Assembly (NCBI GenBank): GCA_002796835.1
Contig: LUGL01000016.1
Span: forward strand, 1-64,000
Origin: Elainella saxicola E1
GTDB taxonomy: Bacteria > Cyanobacteriota > Cyanobacteriia > Elainellales > Elainellaceae
Reading direction: 5' to 3'
DNA: 64,000 bases
Part shown: positions 26,901-36,011 of the stretch, one piece after another
How the letters are laid out: each line of letters begins with the position of its first letter
Numbering within the stretch: position 1 is the stretch's first letter
Program-made: the position numbers and the translations under genes
The notes under the pieces: generated by a model
Databases searched by the model: none
What the model was told of the DNA's origin: nothing
Seen by the model: the letters and a program-made list of their open reading frames with translations, nothing else

Positions 26901-28134
26901 GCAGCACTTCCTCTTGCCAGGTCAATTCAAGGTTAGGTTCTTCCCCTTCAAACAGATCGGCCAGGGAATTCAGTTCTGCCATGCCGACTTCAGGTCCGGG
27001 CTGATGGCTGAGCAGTCCTGAACCCATTTCATCTTCAGACGCATTAAACTCAAACGCCTCAAACCCGGCATCTGTATCAGGTGTACCAAACCCTAATGCA
27101 TCAAAATCCAGGCTTAAATCGGAATTATCTTCGGGTAATTCATCAAAAGACAGTTCAGGCAGAGTCATTTCCTCTACACCTGCAAACATCTCTGAATCCA
27201 ATAGGCCTAGATCATTTTCCTCAGCAGTACCAAACAGATCAGTCAGCTCGGCATCTTCCAACGCAGTTTCGGCGATCGTCGCTTCTTCAGGCAGGAGAGC
27301 AATTAATTCGTCACTGGCCGCAACGTCTGTATTGCCTGTCAGGATCTGTTCTTGGGCTCGCTTAATGTCTTTAATAACGAGAGGAGCCAGCGCTTTGTAG
27401 GAATGGTCAGAATTGCCGATCGCTCGTTGGGCAGTTGCCATGAGGCTACACCAACTGGATAGATCAAGCTGTTCGCCGGATTGAGCCAACCCCTGACAAA
27501 TATTCTGAATTTGCTGCCGACTGGCAGGAGTATCTGCCTGCTTGAACAGTTGCAGCATTTCTCTGAGGCGAGCAGGCACATCGTTCTGGAAAATGAACCG
27601 TAGCGCACTTTCTTCGCTGGTGACCTGAGAAAGGGGAATGGCAGGTTGGGGTGCGGCAGCAGGACTTGAGATGGTATTTAAATTGACATCTGCAGGCGGC
27701 TGTGCCCCAGATTGACCGACCAGTTTGCCTAAATGCTGATTAATCTCCGCAAAAACAGGCTCAACTGCTGTCATTGCCTCTTCTGCTTTATCGTCAGTCA
27801 GGCCAAACGGACCTTGGAGGTGCTCAAGTAACTCCTGAAGCGTGTCGTAGACCCGGAGCAAGAGGGTTTCAAGCTTTTGATCGATCGTAACGGGACATTC
27901 TTTTAAAACTTTGAAATAATCTTCAAGCCGGTGGGCTGTGTTTTGAATACTGGCCAGACCCAACATGGCAGCGCCACCTTTGACCGAGTGTGCTGCACGG
28001 AAAAGTTCATGCACCATTTCTGGATCTGCAATGGTTGCCTGTAGGTTTAGCAAACCCTGCTCGATGGTATTGAGGTGGTCCTTGGCCTCCTCAATGAAAT
28101 AGCCCATGATGCGCTGTTGTTGTTCCGACAGCAT
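20971..28134 (-). CDS. CheA-like hybrid histidine kinase (Hpt, long acidic linker, HATPase, CheW-like, C-terminal receiver)
   Basis: Hpt AAHSVKGGAAMLGL; VNNAIAHGIETPEQR; VSDDGAGINPETVRAKA; RGRGVGLDVVRNNL; CheW-like domain; REC VLIVDDSITVRELL ... FCDIEMPRMDGLELL; ~1450-aa D/E/S/L-rich linker. Confidence 0.93.
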   Translation of the reverse strand: MLSEQQQRIMGYFIEEAKDHLNTIEQGLLNLQATIADPEMVHELFRAAHSVKGGAAMLGLASIQNTAHRLEDYFKVLKECPVTIDQKLETLLLRVYDTLQELLEHLQGPFGLTDDKAEEAMTAVEPVFAEINQHLGKLVGQSGAQPPADVNLNTISSPAAAPQPAIPLSQVTSEESALRFIFQNDVPARLREMLQLFKQADTPASRQQIQNICQGLAQSGEQLDLSSWCSLMATAQRAIGNSDHSYKALAPLVIKDIKRAQEQILTGNTDVAASDELIALLPEEATIAETALEDAELTDLFGTAEENDLGLLDSEMFAGVEEMTLPELSFDELPEDNSDLSLDFDALGFGTPDTDAGFEAFEFNASEDEMGSGLLSHQPGPEVGMAELNSLADLFEGEEPNLELTWQEEVLPEIIEPSAEPSFEEESDLSDLLFQEQSEDLLLEETEDLSGLLNGMQLAPPENTESIDFNFGTDEEIAPEDDLFLDLSGLEPATSDDTDPFAMFAAENEAADLGSDQGEDRSPNLDALFTDLDGSAFDGFDLSDSELTDSELTDSGLASTSETLEQNIALNESSTEDWLTSGVTDAETLPEFDLDAELGGSNDLDIPKLSLENEESPAIDLANDFDLFGSETAAEPSDLDFSDLDLSGDLNAAALPEFDLDSELGGSNALDMPELNLEAEGSPTIDLANDLDLFGSETSETTAEPSDLNFADSELGGDLNFGELNLDDLNPDNGDQEANLNFSENSFDDLGFATDPDNTFLDSSNAIDIPELAASEELEQPEEEATSDSFVPQPLSDPWSDADTEEFNSLASEAAEWGQPASEIADLFSFDSSTTDSVADLNWQDDNPFVQPEAALNQTDELNLADFALDVTDLGDEELLDSSELVAFHLEDPEIGSDDLGFEALTDSSESADFNIPGLTEAADASETLNLDLSDELGMDAWSAAIEPNHELSNAPLPSDLDLNWFADNEEPAAQNMAVEEDIAFESVGLDNAFGLDLAADADAIPAESIDLAEFELSDDLADLSIDSDRSGDGFNWFTSDESDENATEPSLNFDDIGLDETVDPVLLETELETELETEGAAEAELADFDLEPTETSLDLFEGEPDISNAANDLDLANLTDGFELDFGAEAEGTTDNFGLDLSSEAEGTTDNFELDFGTGEADSLASSFDLDPNANHADDLNLSSLTDSFDFEASTEAEVAADDFDLDLGAADPDSLTNSFDLDLGVADSDSLANSFDLDFGADDVESLNAAQPTDSIDLNLGAEAPSSFDNDFDLELGTETSNDATDSFGLDLNADDANSLTDGFGLGFGNEPSDLTEEFELDLGSESDAVAADQFTSDFDLELGAEPEESPAAELLFDKETSDFDLELFSEGETSGSDLDLFSEGEASDSGLDLFLEGETGGSDLDLFSDAAAGADEASLELNDLDFDQATSTEFTADSLFDTELAETEPTFDLNELSFDDFGDDSGDDAESSLPSADESNDLAGLGIAGLGLAAGSAFFAANATANDSIDDFDFADASGELNDADFLLSESADRDNEALSELDFGLADLEPEAVEIEPTELAEPIVLEPELEDLDGFLDLESPDLSIAADTGLSNSDLEDWDALLTHESSEMDDLDALLSEQDAAEPVAFDDLEAVLAEDSFPVTAIHEDPPEEIAAETDDFADLDALLEDTPPVALPPEVTLAPPVPASAKAEVEDEFSDLEALLQDADQTLGMGSSPARKSPAAANRRPNRRSGLSEQTMRVSVKHLDNLNNLVGEMVVNRNSLEQAEERLRQFLDNLLYQVQQLSDVGQRMRDLYERSLLESSLLSSRRGQPVFTPISGFSPSGQTNHATGASFDALEMDRFTGFHTLSQEMIELIVRVRESASDIDFVVEETDQVTRNFRQITTQLQEGLTRSRMVPFSQTADRLPRGVRDNSLKYGKQAELVIEGRDTLIDKMIVELLYDPMTHLVNNAIAHGIETPEQRIASGKSPTGRITIRTFHQGNQTVISVSDDGAGINPETVRAKALAKGVITATQAREMSRLDTYDLLFHHGFSTVDQADDLRGRGVGLDVVRNNLNEIRGTINIDSVIGKGTTFTIRLPLTLSISKALCCISNRARIAFPMDGVEDMLDVPKERIQTDEQGRQCIQWRDILLPFQPLAELLRYNRVLGRGSVYGGNQEEDIISIVVLRSAGNFLALQVDQVLGEQEIVIKQLEGPVPKPIGVAGATVLGDGRIMPIADVLELIDLWQGRIRREPGSLLWDKGEQLPPEPVVASEPTVLIVDDSITVRELLSMTFSKVGYRVEQARDGQEAWEKLRSGLPCDLVFCDIEMPRMDGLELLSRIQKDPHLSHLPIAMLTSRGADRHRQMAVQLGAKGYFTKPYLEEMLLDAAQRMLKGEVMVVG
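23909..24051 (-). repeat. Coding 39-nt tandem repeat (LFSEGExSGSDLD)
   Basis: Translated LFSEGETSGSDLD / LFSEGEASDSGLD / LFLEGETGGSDLD / LFSDAA within the kinase linker. Confidence 0.7.
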
Positions 28135-28528
28135 AGCAGTATTCCTCTAAAACTCTGGGCAAATGCCCATAACAAAGTGTATTAATTGAAAGCACCCGCT
28201 GCAGAATTGGCATCAAGTTTGAAAAAGGTTGAAACCAATTGCTACATCATCATCTAAAGCAACTTGATGAAACCTTAATGGACCTAATGTACCCGATTCC
28301 TCCATTATCGACATCAAAATCCATCGAAAACCGCTTGCGAACTCTACCCAGATAGGTTAATCGCTCGATTCGAATATTGAATTCTGGCTCAATGAAATGA
28401 CCTACAGCCATTCGATTTGGAGCTGAGAATTCGCTTCATTTTAATCAAATCTTTTGCTAGCGCGATCGAAGATTAAACAAACTCAGTAACACTGCAAAAT
28501 TAGCGACTAAGAAAAGTAATAAAAGCGG

Positions 28529-28891
28529 TTACGAAGATTGCCAATCTGGGCAATGCTCATCTTGCACACCATAGGGATGCATGCCACAAACTAAGAAATT
28601 GCCGCCATAGGTTTGGCCATGATAGTGGTCACAGCCTTCACAAGCTTTCGGCATGGGAGGGGATGAAACCCGTTCCTGATTGATCTGTCTCAGAAATTCC
28701 AGGTAGGCTTCGGCATCGGCTAATCGACTTTTCTGTCGCCGTTTGCGTTCCAGCACATAAGTTGTTGTGGTGTAGCTCAGCAATCCAGCCCCTACCGCAG
28801 AGGCAGCAATTTGCACAGATTGGTTTTGAACACGCACTGCAACCAATAAGGCGATCCCTGCGCAGAGGCTTCCGAATGCTGTCTTACCCAT
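28529..28891 (-). CDS. hypothetical protein with N-terminal TM and Cys/His-rich C-terminus
   Basis: 120-aa ORF; CEGCDHYHGQ...LVCGMHPYG...HCPDW. Confidence 0.65.
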   Translation of the reverse strand: MGKTAFGSLCAGIALLVAVRVQNQSVQIAASAVGAGLLSYTTTTYVLERKRRQKSRLADAEAYLEFLRQINQERVSSPPMPKACEGCDHYHGQTYGGNFLVCGMHPYGVQDEHCPDWQSS

Positions 28892-29002
28892 AGTGATTTT
28901 TGCGATCGATTAGCAGCAATGGTCAAATGATTAGCAGCTACTTCTATTCCTAGACTAACCGCCTGGTTCAGAAAACGCTATCGCGATTCAGCCAATTCGG
29001 AC

Positions 29003-30658
29003 TTAGGATGCAGGAGGACTTTGGAGAATGGGGGCTAGTTGTTTTAAGTAATCGGTCCAAGCTGCGAGGGCAGTGGGATCAGAAGCCGATCGCCGCCGCA
29101 ACAGCACAACCCCATCTTGAAAATCGATCAATCCATACTGCTTGGTAATCAAATCTGAAACTCGTGCCGCTGTCTGAATCAAACTTTTCCGGTAGTCTGG
29201 AAAAGCGACTTGATACTGTTCTAAATACCAGAGGTCTGCGATCGCGTAATCGATCCGAATGACTTGATCTGCATCATTTCGTAACCGCAGCATGGGAAAC
29301 CGCAGTACTTCTCGCCGATCGGATAGATGCGCCACAATATGGTCGGTTGCCGTGACGCTAGCATCAGCAGGAATTTGCCTTAAGAGCGATCGAATCGCCT
29401 GACTATGTTGGATCTGGCGAGCAGGTGATACATAAACCCAGGGCTGAAACGAATCGGGAATTAGAAAAGACAAGGCTCGATTGGGGTTTGAGGTAACTGT
29501 AAAGAAAAGTGACAATACAATACACAAGGCCCAAAAGCGACGAAATCTCAGGCGTCGGAATAAGTTGGGATGATGGCTCCACCAGAGAACCGCTCCATAA
29601 AACAATCCCGGCACCAGCGTCATGGCATAGCGTAAGTGCAGCGACAAGGAAGTAATCACCTCGCGCTGAATCAGAATTTTGAGGGTGGGAAATCCAGCAA
29701 GCAGCCACGCTTCCGGTGAAATAATCGTAATAAATGCTAGAGGCATCCATTGGCCAGATAGATAGCGTACAGTTTGATTCAACGGAGTGAAAATCTCGAT
29801 CAGCAGTCGTCCAGGATTGCTGAGAATTGCCCACAATACTTGCAGGGTTGTTGCTTCTTCGGTATCCACAAACTGCCCAAACTGCTCGATCATGAAGCGT
29901 TCGGAAATATCGGTAGAAAAGAGCGGCATCACCAAATTGGTCAGCAGCAGCATGTAGGTCAGACTTAAGCTACATAGACCAACGCCCAAAAACAAATGAC
30001 GACGGCTAACGGCAAAGTAGAAGCCAATGCCAAACAGCACAACTCCACTGTCTTCTCGGACGAGCAGCGTCAGGATCGCGAGCAGCCCTACCAGCCACCA
30101 TCGCCGTTTTTCGATCGCCCAAAGCAACCCGAAAATGAACAGCGGAATCTGACAAATATCGTGAAAATTGGCCAGGGTAGGGCTAATGACGGCAGTGGCG
30201 GCGTAAAAGCTAATAGTTAACCAAGCTGCTAATTGGGGTGGGTGATAATGCCGTGCCAAAGCATAGAAGACAAGTCCTGATAAAGTCACCAGCGACACTT
30301 GCAGAACGGATAAGCCTGCGGGCGAAGGCCAGATTGCATAAAAGGGTAACCACAGCAGCAGGGCGGGGGTGAAGTGCTGCCCCAACCGTCGGTAGGCCAC
30401 ATCTGGAACTTCCCCCTGCATCACCAAACTCGATTCTGTTGAGGAAAGGGAACTTTCGAACCAGCGCCCATGTAGATTGTTCCAAAATACCTGGTTAAAG
30501 ATACCCTGATCGAACGAGACGTAGGTTGGGTAAAAGTTGTAATAGCGTTGCAGCACCAATCCACAGCAGATGATCCAAAACAGTGCTGCTGCAATCATCA
30601 CCCATCGCAACTCCGCTGATTTGGTTAAATTCAACCGCAGATCGCGCCAAAACACCAT
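29003..30658 (-). CDS. DUF2079 family polytopic membrane protein
   Basis: YYNFYPTYVSFDQGIFNQVFWNNLHGRWFESSL ... LGQHFTPALLLWLPFYAIWPSP. Confidence 0.85.
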   Translation of the reverse strand: MVFWRDLRLNLTKSAELRWVMIAAALFWIICCGLVLQRYYNFYPTYVSFDQGIFNQVFWNNLHGRWFESSLSSTESSLVMQGEVPDVAYRRLGQHFTPALLLWLPFYAIWPSPAGLSVLQVSLVTLSGLVFYALARHYHPPQLAAWLTISFYAATAVISPTLANFHDICQIPLFIFGLLWAIEKRRWWLVGLLAILTLLVREDSGVVLFGIGFYFAVSRRHLFLGVGLCSLSLTYMLLLTNLVMPLFSTDISERFMIEQFGQFVDTEEATTLQVLWAILSNPGRLLIEIFTPLNQTVRYLSGQWMPLAFITIISPEAWLLAGFPTLKILIQREVITSLSLHLRYAMTLVPGLFYGAVLWWSHHPNLFRRLRFRRFWALCIVLSLFFTVTSNPNRALSFLIPDSFQPWVYVSPARQIQHSQAIRSLLRQIPADASVTATDHIVAHLSDRREVLRFPMLRLRNDADQVIRIDYAIADLWYLEQYQVAFPDYRKSLIQTAARVSDLITKQYGLIDFQDGVVLLRRRSASDPTALAAWTDYLKQLAPILQSPPAS

Positions 30659-30701
30659 GCTTCCTCACTTAAATCCTTGCTCAACCGTCTCATGTCTTGA
30701 T

Positions 30702-30752
30702 CGATTTCTTAAGCAAACCGATTTCTTAAGCAAACCGATTTCTTAAGCAAAC
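30702..30752. repeat. Three perfect 17-nt tandem repeats
   Basis: (CGATTTCTTAAGCAAAC)x3, followed by a degenerate fourth copy CGGTTCCTCAATCAAAA. Confidence 0.9.
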
Positions 30753-30870
30753 CGGTTCCTCAATCAAAAAGAGGCACGATCGATCGCGCCTCCGTTAGCA
30801 ATTGTCCAATTCAGTCTCAGCATCTCCCAAAGTGGGCTGAGGGAAAGCAAGAACTGAGCGAAATATTCAG

Positions 30871-30981
30871 CTATTTCAAGATGCCAAAGTAAAATGCCGC
30901 GACCAGAAGATTACCTGCAAGCAGCAACAGTGCCCATCCGGTGCGGAAAGTATAAGCAGGTTTGCTAGTTTTGGTTGCCAT
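30871..30981 (-). CDS. psaX: Photosystem I subunit PsaX
   Basis: Reverse strand MATKTSKPAYTFRTGWALLLLAGNLLVAAFYFGILK, 36 aa, single TM, matches PsaX pattern; missing from the ORF track. Confidence 0.85.
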   Translation of the reverse strand: MATKTSKPAYTFRTGWALLLLAGNLLVAAFYFGILK

Positions 30982-31203
30982 AGGAATAAACTCTCTTTGT
31001 TCTTACTTAACGCTGGAGTCAATTTTTTAATTGACTTAATTATTAATTAATTATCGAGCAGAGCGTACTCCATCTCACCGCAAGATTTGAAAAACTTAGC
31101 ACCAAACTCTCAATTTTTTTGAAACCTGTTTCTTCAGCGATCGCGTCCCTGAATGTCAAGCGCTTTAGGTATAGAAATGTCCAATAATCGGGCAGTTTGG
31201 CTT

Positions 31204-32139
31204 CTACTCTGCTTCACCTGCATGATAGGAACTGCGGACTAAAGGTCCCGATCGCACATGAGAAAATCCCATCTCACGAGCAATTGTTCCCAGTCGATCG
31301 AACTCTTCTGGCGTCCAATATTTTTGCACAGGCAGATGCTCTAGCGAAGGCCGCATATATTGGCCCAGGGTCAACCGATCACAATCGACCGATCGTAAGT
31401 CCTGCAAGGTTTCGATCACTTCAGCTTCTGTCTCGCCGTGGCCCAGCATCAAGCCTGACTTAGTTGGAATCTGAGGATTGAGTTCCTTCACCCATTTCAA
31501 GACCCGTAACGAGCGATCATATTTGGCTCCGCGTCGCACGACCCCTTGCAGGCGATTTACCGTTTCAATGTTGTGGTTATAGCAGGCAGGTTCCGATTGG
31601 ACGACCGTTGCTACCCGCTCATACTGACCTGTTTCGCCCGTAATTCCGCCCCAAAAGTCAGGCGTCAACACTTCAATCTGGATCTGCGGATCGACTTGGC
31701 GAATGGCGACCATCGTTTTCACAAACCAACTAGCTCCCTGATCGGGCAGGTCGTCGCGGGTCACAGAGGTGAGCACCACATAACGCAACCCCAACAATTC
31801 AACGGCTTCTGCTACTTTGCGTGGCTCATCCGGATCAAGCGGCATTGGCGCATGACCTTTGTCTACTTGACAGAACGCGCAAGCCCGCGTGCAAGTAGGC
31901 CCCATAAGCAGAAATGTTGCAGTTCGTTGGGCATAGCACTCGCCCCGATTTGGGCAGCGCCCCTCTTCACAGATCGTATGAATTTGGCGTTGTTTGATAA
32001 TTTGCTGAACCGTGGAAATTTCACTCGCTTTGCCGATCGAACGTCGTAACCAGTCCGGTAATCCTTGTACGATCGATTGCCGAGGACGTTGCGGAGTTTC
32101 AGGGGTGGGTTTAGTCGATTGAGTCTCAGGAAGTTGCAT
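31204..32139 (-). CDS. lipA: lipoyl synthase
   Basis: [39 protein letters not shown] radical SAM/auxiliary cluster motifs. Confidence 0.95.
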   Translation of the reverse strand: MQLPETQSTKPTPETPQRPRQSIVQGLPDWLRRSIGKASEISTVQQIIKQRQIHTICEEGRCPNRGECYAQRTATFLLMGPTCTRACAFCQVDKGHAPMPLDPDEPRKVAEAVELLGLRYVVLTSVTRDDLPDQGASWFVKTMVAIRQVDPQIQIEVLTPDFWGGITGETGQYERVATVVQSEPACYNHNIETVNRLQGVVRRGAKYDRSLRVLKWVKELNPQIPTKSGLMLGHGETEAEVIETLQDLRSVDCDRLTLGQYMRPSLEHLPVQKYWTPEEFDRLGTIAREMGFSHVRSGPLVRSSYHAGEAE

Positions 32140-32530
32140 CACAAATGAGAGCGATCGCGCTAGAAGATTGAGGCATAAGTGCCACAAAAAACGAGTTAGA
32201 GCAGGTTGGGTACTGCGACAAACTCAACTTCCTATCTTAGAAGGTAAAGATAAATTTTCGAGAGGCTGGGGAATAGTAAGACTGGCGATCGCTGTTATCT
32301 CAAGCTAAGATTCTGACTACATCTTTATTCTTATCCTTAAACCTATACAAGGTAAGTCATGTTTGCTCAGGACAGCTTCAGCCAAATCTGCCTAGCTTTT
32401 TCCTGGCTTTAGATCTGATTGAGCAATGGTTTGATTGAGCAATCAGTGACTTTTGCTCTCAGGAATCAATAATATTGAGTGTAAGCGCAGCTCGCTTTTT
32501 TCGTTCCTACACCAACCCGAGGAGTCCACC

Positions 32531-33073
32531 GTGGCAAGTCATAAAATCCTGGTTATTGATGACAGTCGAGTCATCCGCAATATGGTACGGGACATGTTGC
32601 CCAAAGGAAATTTCCAGGTTCTGGAGGCAAAGGACGGCGTTGAAGGACTCAACTGCATCCGCCAAGAGCGTCCTAACCTGATCATGTTAGATTTTCTGCT
32701 GCCCCGTATGAGTGGCTGGGAAGTTTTTCAGCAAATTCAATCTCAGACTGATCTTCAAAGCATTCCTCTTGTCTTAATGTCGGGACGCCGGGAAGAAGTT
32801 GCCGAAAAGATTCCTGAACCCTTTGAGTATTTCGAATTTATTGAGAAACCCTTTGAGCAGAAAGAGCTGATTGAGGCGATTAAATCTGCAATGGCAAAGG
32901 CGAGACTGCCTCGACCTAGAGCCGCCACGAGTGCAACACCAGCAGCAGCGGCAACGGGTTCGGCTGATGTGGATGCATTGAATCAAAAAATTCAGAAAAT
33001 GCAGGCTGAAATTGATGCATTGAAGAAACAAATGGCGCAGTTGCTAGCCTTTGTGAAACAAAAACTGAAATAG
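32531..33073 (+). CDS. CheY-like response regulator with C-terminal coiled-coil tail
   Basis: GTG start; KILVIDDSRVIRNMVRDML ... IMLDFLLPRMSGWEVF ... IEKPF; tail DVDALNQKIQKMQAEIDALKKQMAQLLAFVKQKLK. Confidence 0.88.
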   Translation: MASHKILVIDDSRVIRNMVRDMLPKGNFQVLEAKDGVEGLNCIRQERPNLIMLDFLLPRMSGWEVFQQIQSQTDLQSIPLVLMSGRREEVAEKIPEPFEYFEFIEKPFEQKELIEAIKSAMAKARLPRPRAATSATPAAAATGSADVDALNQKIQKMQAEIDALKKQMAQLLAFVKQKLK

Positions 33074-33205
33074 AGCACAATGCTTTTGCCAATTCATTGG
33101 CATCTTCAAGGCGTGCATGATCAGTCAGACACGCCCTTCATTTACTTTTAAAAACTTAAGAAAATTTCTGAATCAGCTGACCCAAGCCTCCAGGAGTTGT
33201 GTGGC

Positions 33206-34003
33206 TTACAGGGGCTTTTGGGTGGGCACGCCGATCGCCCGTGGGTAAATTGCAGGCGTTGGCTTCACTTTTTTCAGATGCACACAGTGGCGGATACTGT
33301 GGCTAAAGGGAGTTGTAAAGGGATCGACTCGATCGATCTGGCCGCCCAAGCGTTCAACTGCCAATTCAAGTGCCTCTGCTTCTTCTGCTAGCCACTGACC
33401 TCGATACAGAACGGCAGTGCCCCCTAGCTTAAGTAAAGGCAGCGTGTATTCCGCACAAACGGATGCTGTTGCAACTGCCCGAATGAGGGCCAGGTCATAT
33501 TGCTGGCGATGCTGCTGCGACTGTCCTGCCTGTTCTGCCCGATCGACCTGCGTGTTGACATTGGATAGCTCTAAAGTGGCGATCACCGCTTCTAGAAACG
33601 CAATTTTTTTGCGTGTAGAGTCTAATAAAGTCAATTGCCATTGAGGACAGGCGATCGCGACAGGCATACCCGGAAAGCCACCGCCTGTACCCACATCGAT
33701 CACTCGCAGCACTGTCCCCTCTGGCTGACTCAACCAGGGTTGAATTCCCCGTAGCGAATCCCACAAATGCTTCTCCCAAAACTCTTGAGGCTCGGTAATG
33801 CGAGTCAGGTTCAGCTGTTGATTCCCCTTGAGGATTTCATCATAGAGATGCTGATAGTTGGCTTGCTGCCTAGCAGTGGGTTGCCAGGAAAGGGTTTGTT
33901 GCCATATTTCCTGAAGTTCAGGCAGGACTGGATCTAAATGCTGTTGCACTACGGTGATGAATGACTTGGGCAATGATTTGGGCAATGATTTGGTCAGGAG
34001 CAA
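33206..34003 (-). CDS. rsmG: 16S rRNA (guanine(527)-N(7))-methyltransferase RsmG
   Basis: NLTRITEPQEFWEKHLWDSL ... VIDVGTGGGFPGMPVAIACP. Confidence 0.95.
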   Translation of the reverse strand: MLLTKSLPKSLPKSFITVVQQHLDPVLPELQEIWQQTLSWQPTARQQANYQHLYDEILKGNQQLNLTRITEPQEFWEKHLWDSLRGIQPWLSQPEGTVLRVIDVGTGGGFPGMPVAIACPQWQLTLLDSTRKKIAFLEAVIATLELSNVNTQVDRAEQAGQSQQHRQQYDLALIRAVATASVCAEYTLPLLKLGGTAVLYRGQWLAEEAEALELAVERLGGQIDRVDPFTTPFSHSIRHCVHLKKVKPTPAIYPRAIGVPTQKPL

Positions 34004-34054
34004 CTTGTGGTGAATGGCTTTACTTCAATTCTCCTTAGTCTGAGCTTTTCCGAT

Positions 34055-34744
34055 TCAGAATCCTGCTTTTAGCTCAGCACTGGCTGGCGAAGTCTGCCTG
34101 GTAGCTAACGTGGCTGGATCTGCGACAGATAGAACGCCATGATCGAGTGTCCAACAGCGATCGGCAATGCCAGCCAGTTCCCCCGGTTCATGAGAGACGA
34201 TCAGCAATGTCCACTGTTGCTTCAGTTGAGTTAGCAGACTGATCACCTGTTGCCGCATCGACCAATCTAATCCTGCGGTTGGTTCATCAAGCAACAACAA
34301 ATAGGGCTGACGAATCAATTGCACAGCCAAGGCCAAACGGCGTTGTTGTCCGCCACTGAGCGATCGAGGAGCCGTCGAGAGCGGCAAATGAGCTAATCCA
34401 ACCGCCTGCAAAGCTTGATCAATCCGCTCCTTGCTCAACTCAGGATGGCCCAGCCGCAATTCTTCTAACAAAGTATGGCCACAAAAATGCCGTTCCGGAA
34501 ACTGGAACACCAGTCCTGCCAACTGTTGTAACTGATCGGGGGCCAATTCCTGATCTCGCCACATCACTTTACCTGCCGTTTTCTGAGCGAGTCCAGCTAA
34601 CACTTCCAGTAGCGTACTTTTTCCAGAACCGCTGGGACCGATCACCAACCCTAATTGCTGAGGGGCAAGTTCAAGATTGAGGGCCTTGAGAATTGCGATC
34701 GGAGTCGCAGCAGGGTGATAGGTCAGATCTTTGAGATAGAGCAT
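34055..34744 (-). CDS. ABC transporter ATP-binding protein (ECF/CbiO-like)
   Basis: IGPSGSGKSTLLEVLAGL, VFQFPERHFCGHTLLEEL, LSGGQQRRLALAVQL. Confidence 0.88.
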   Translation of the reverse strand: MLYLKDLTYHPAATPIAILKALNLELAPQQLGLVIGPSGSGKSTLLEVLAGLAQKTAGKVMWRDQELAPDQLQQLAGLVFQFPERHFCGHTLLEELRLGHPELSKERIDQALQAVGLAHLPLSTAPRSLSGGQQRRLALAVQLIRQPYLLLLDEPTAGLDWSMRQQVISLLTQLKQQWTLLIVSHEPGELAGIADRCWTLDHGVLSVADPATLATRQTSPASAELKAGF

Positions 34745-35018
34745 TCGGGCAGGCGCAGCAGCTCAGTAGGGTTGCAGTGAATCTTTTCCTTTATAGCAGT
34801 TAGCTTAACCTTGAAGGTTGATGGATGGAACCTGAGATAGTGCAATCCCGTCATAATCCCTCGGCTCATTGACGCAAATTTAACCGCTCAGGTTAGATTA
34901 CAGAGTGACAGCTTTGTCTTGTTTCTACAGTGTCTTGTTTCTACAGTCAGTTCTGTTGATTTGCAGAATTCCTCCTGTTAACCCGCACCATTGATCGTTC
35001 GTTCCTTCACAATCTGTC

Positions 35019-36011
35019 ATGATTCATTTGAACCTATTTCCTTGTGCTCAAACCTTGCGATCGCCCCGTTGGTCTGCTGGTCAGTTGAGTTTGCGACGTT
35101 CTGCTGCGATCTTCACCAGTGGATTCACTCTGGCCTGGAGTCTGGTCGCGAACCCTGCTTTGGCTGATCCTTTTCGATCCAATAATCCGCATCAAATTGG
35201 CGATCAAACCGAGCAGGCCTTCAAAATGATGTTTGAGCAAGGAGACTATGTGCAGGCCGCTCAAATTTTGCAAACCGCAGAAACGAATGAGCCTTTGGCC
35301 TATGCTATGAAAGCTGCATTGGCTTATATCGACAAGAATTGGGATGTGATGGGAGAAAATGCCCGCTTAACCCGCGAAACGGCTGAGCAGCTTCTCACGA
35401 CTGACCCGCTGCGAGGCCACCTCTATGTTGCTGCTGGCCAATTTCTGGAAGGAGCCTATACCCTTTCCACTCAAGGGACTGTGCGGGCCACTCCAGCCCT
35501 TCTCGGCAAATTACAGCAGGTGTTTGACAATTTAGAAGCCGCTGAAAAAATCGATCCCCAAGATCCTGAGTTGAATTTGATGAAGGGCTATATGGATTTG
35601 ATGCTGGCAGTCAACTTGCCGTTTTCCAATCCCGATCAGGCGATCGATCGACTACAGACTTATGCTTCTCCGGATTATCTAGCCCAACGCGGGATTGCAA
35701 TTGCCTACCGAGATCTGGATAAACCCGATCAGGCCCTGGTTGCGGTTGATAGTGCAATTCAACAAACGCCCAACAATCCAGAACTCTACTATCTCAAAGC
35801 CCAAATTTTGAGAAAGCAGGGCAAAGAGCAAGAAAGTTTGAGATTTTTTCGGCAAGCCTTAGCGAAACAGAGTCAACTGCCCAGCAATCTGGCCTATCAA
35901 ATTGCCTGGGAACAATGCCGCACCGTGAATCAAGTCCGAAATCGCGATCGGGATTGTTCGGTAGTGGCACAGCGGCGATTACAAGAGCCTGATACTCAAG
36001 TCGAAGAGTAG
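35019..36011 (+). CDS. TPR-repeat exported/periplasmic protein
   Basis: Signal-like N-terminus (FTLAWSLVANPALA) and TPR-like segments (ALVAVDSAIQQTPNNPELYYLKAQILRKQGKEQESLRFFRQAL). Confidence 0.75.
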   Translation: MIHLNLFPCAQTLRSPRWSAGQLSLRRSAAIFTSGFTLAWSLVANPALADPFRSNNPHQIGDQTEQAFKMMFEQGDYVQAAQILQTAETNEPLAYAMKAALAYIDKNWDVMGENARLTRETAEQLLTTDPLRGHLYVAAGQFLEGAYTLSTQGTVRATPALLGKLQQVFDNLEAAEKIDPQDPELNLMKGYMDLMLAVNLPFSNPDQAIDRLQTYASPDYLAQRGIAIAYRDLDKPDQALVAVDSAIQQTPNNPELYYLKAQILRKQGKEQESLRFFRQALAKQSQLPSNLAYQIAWEQCRTVNQVRNRDRDCSVVAQRRLQEPDTQVEE

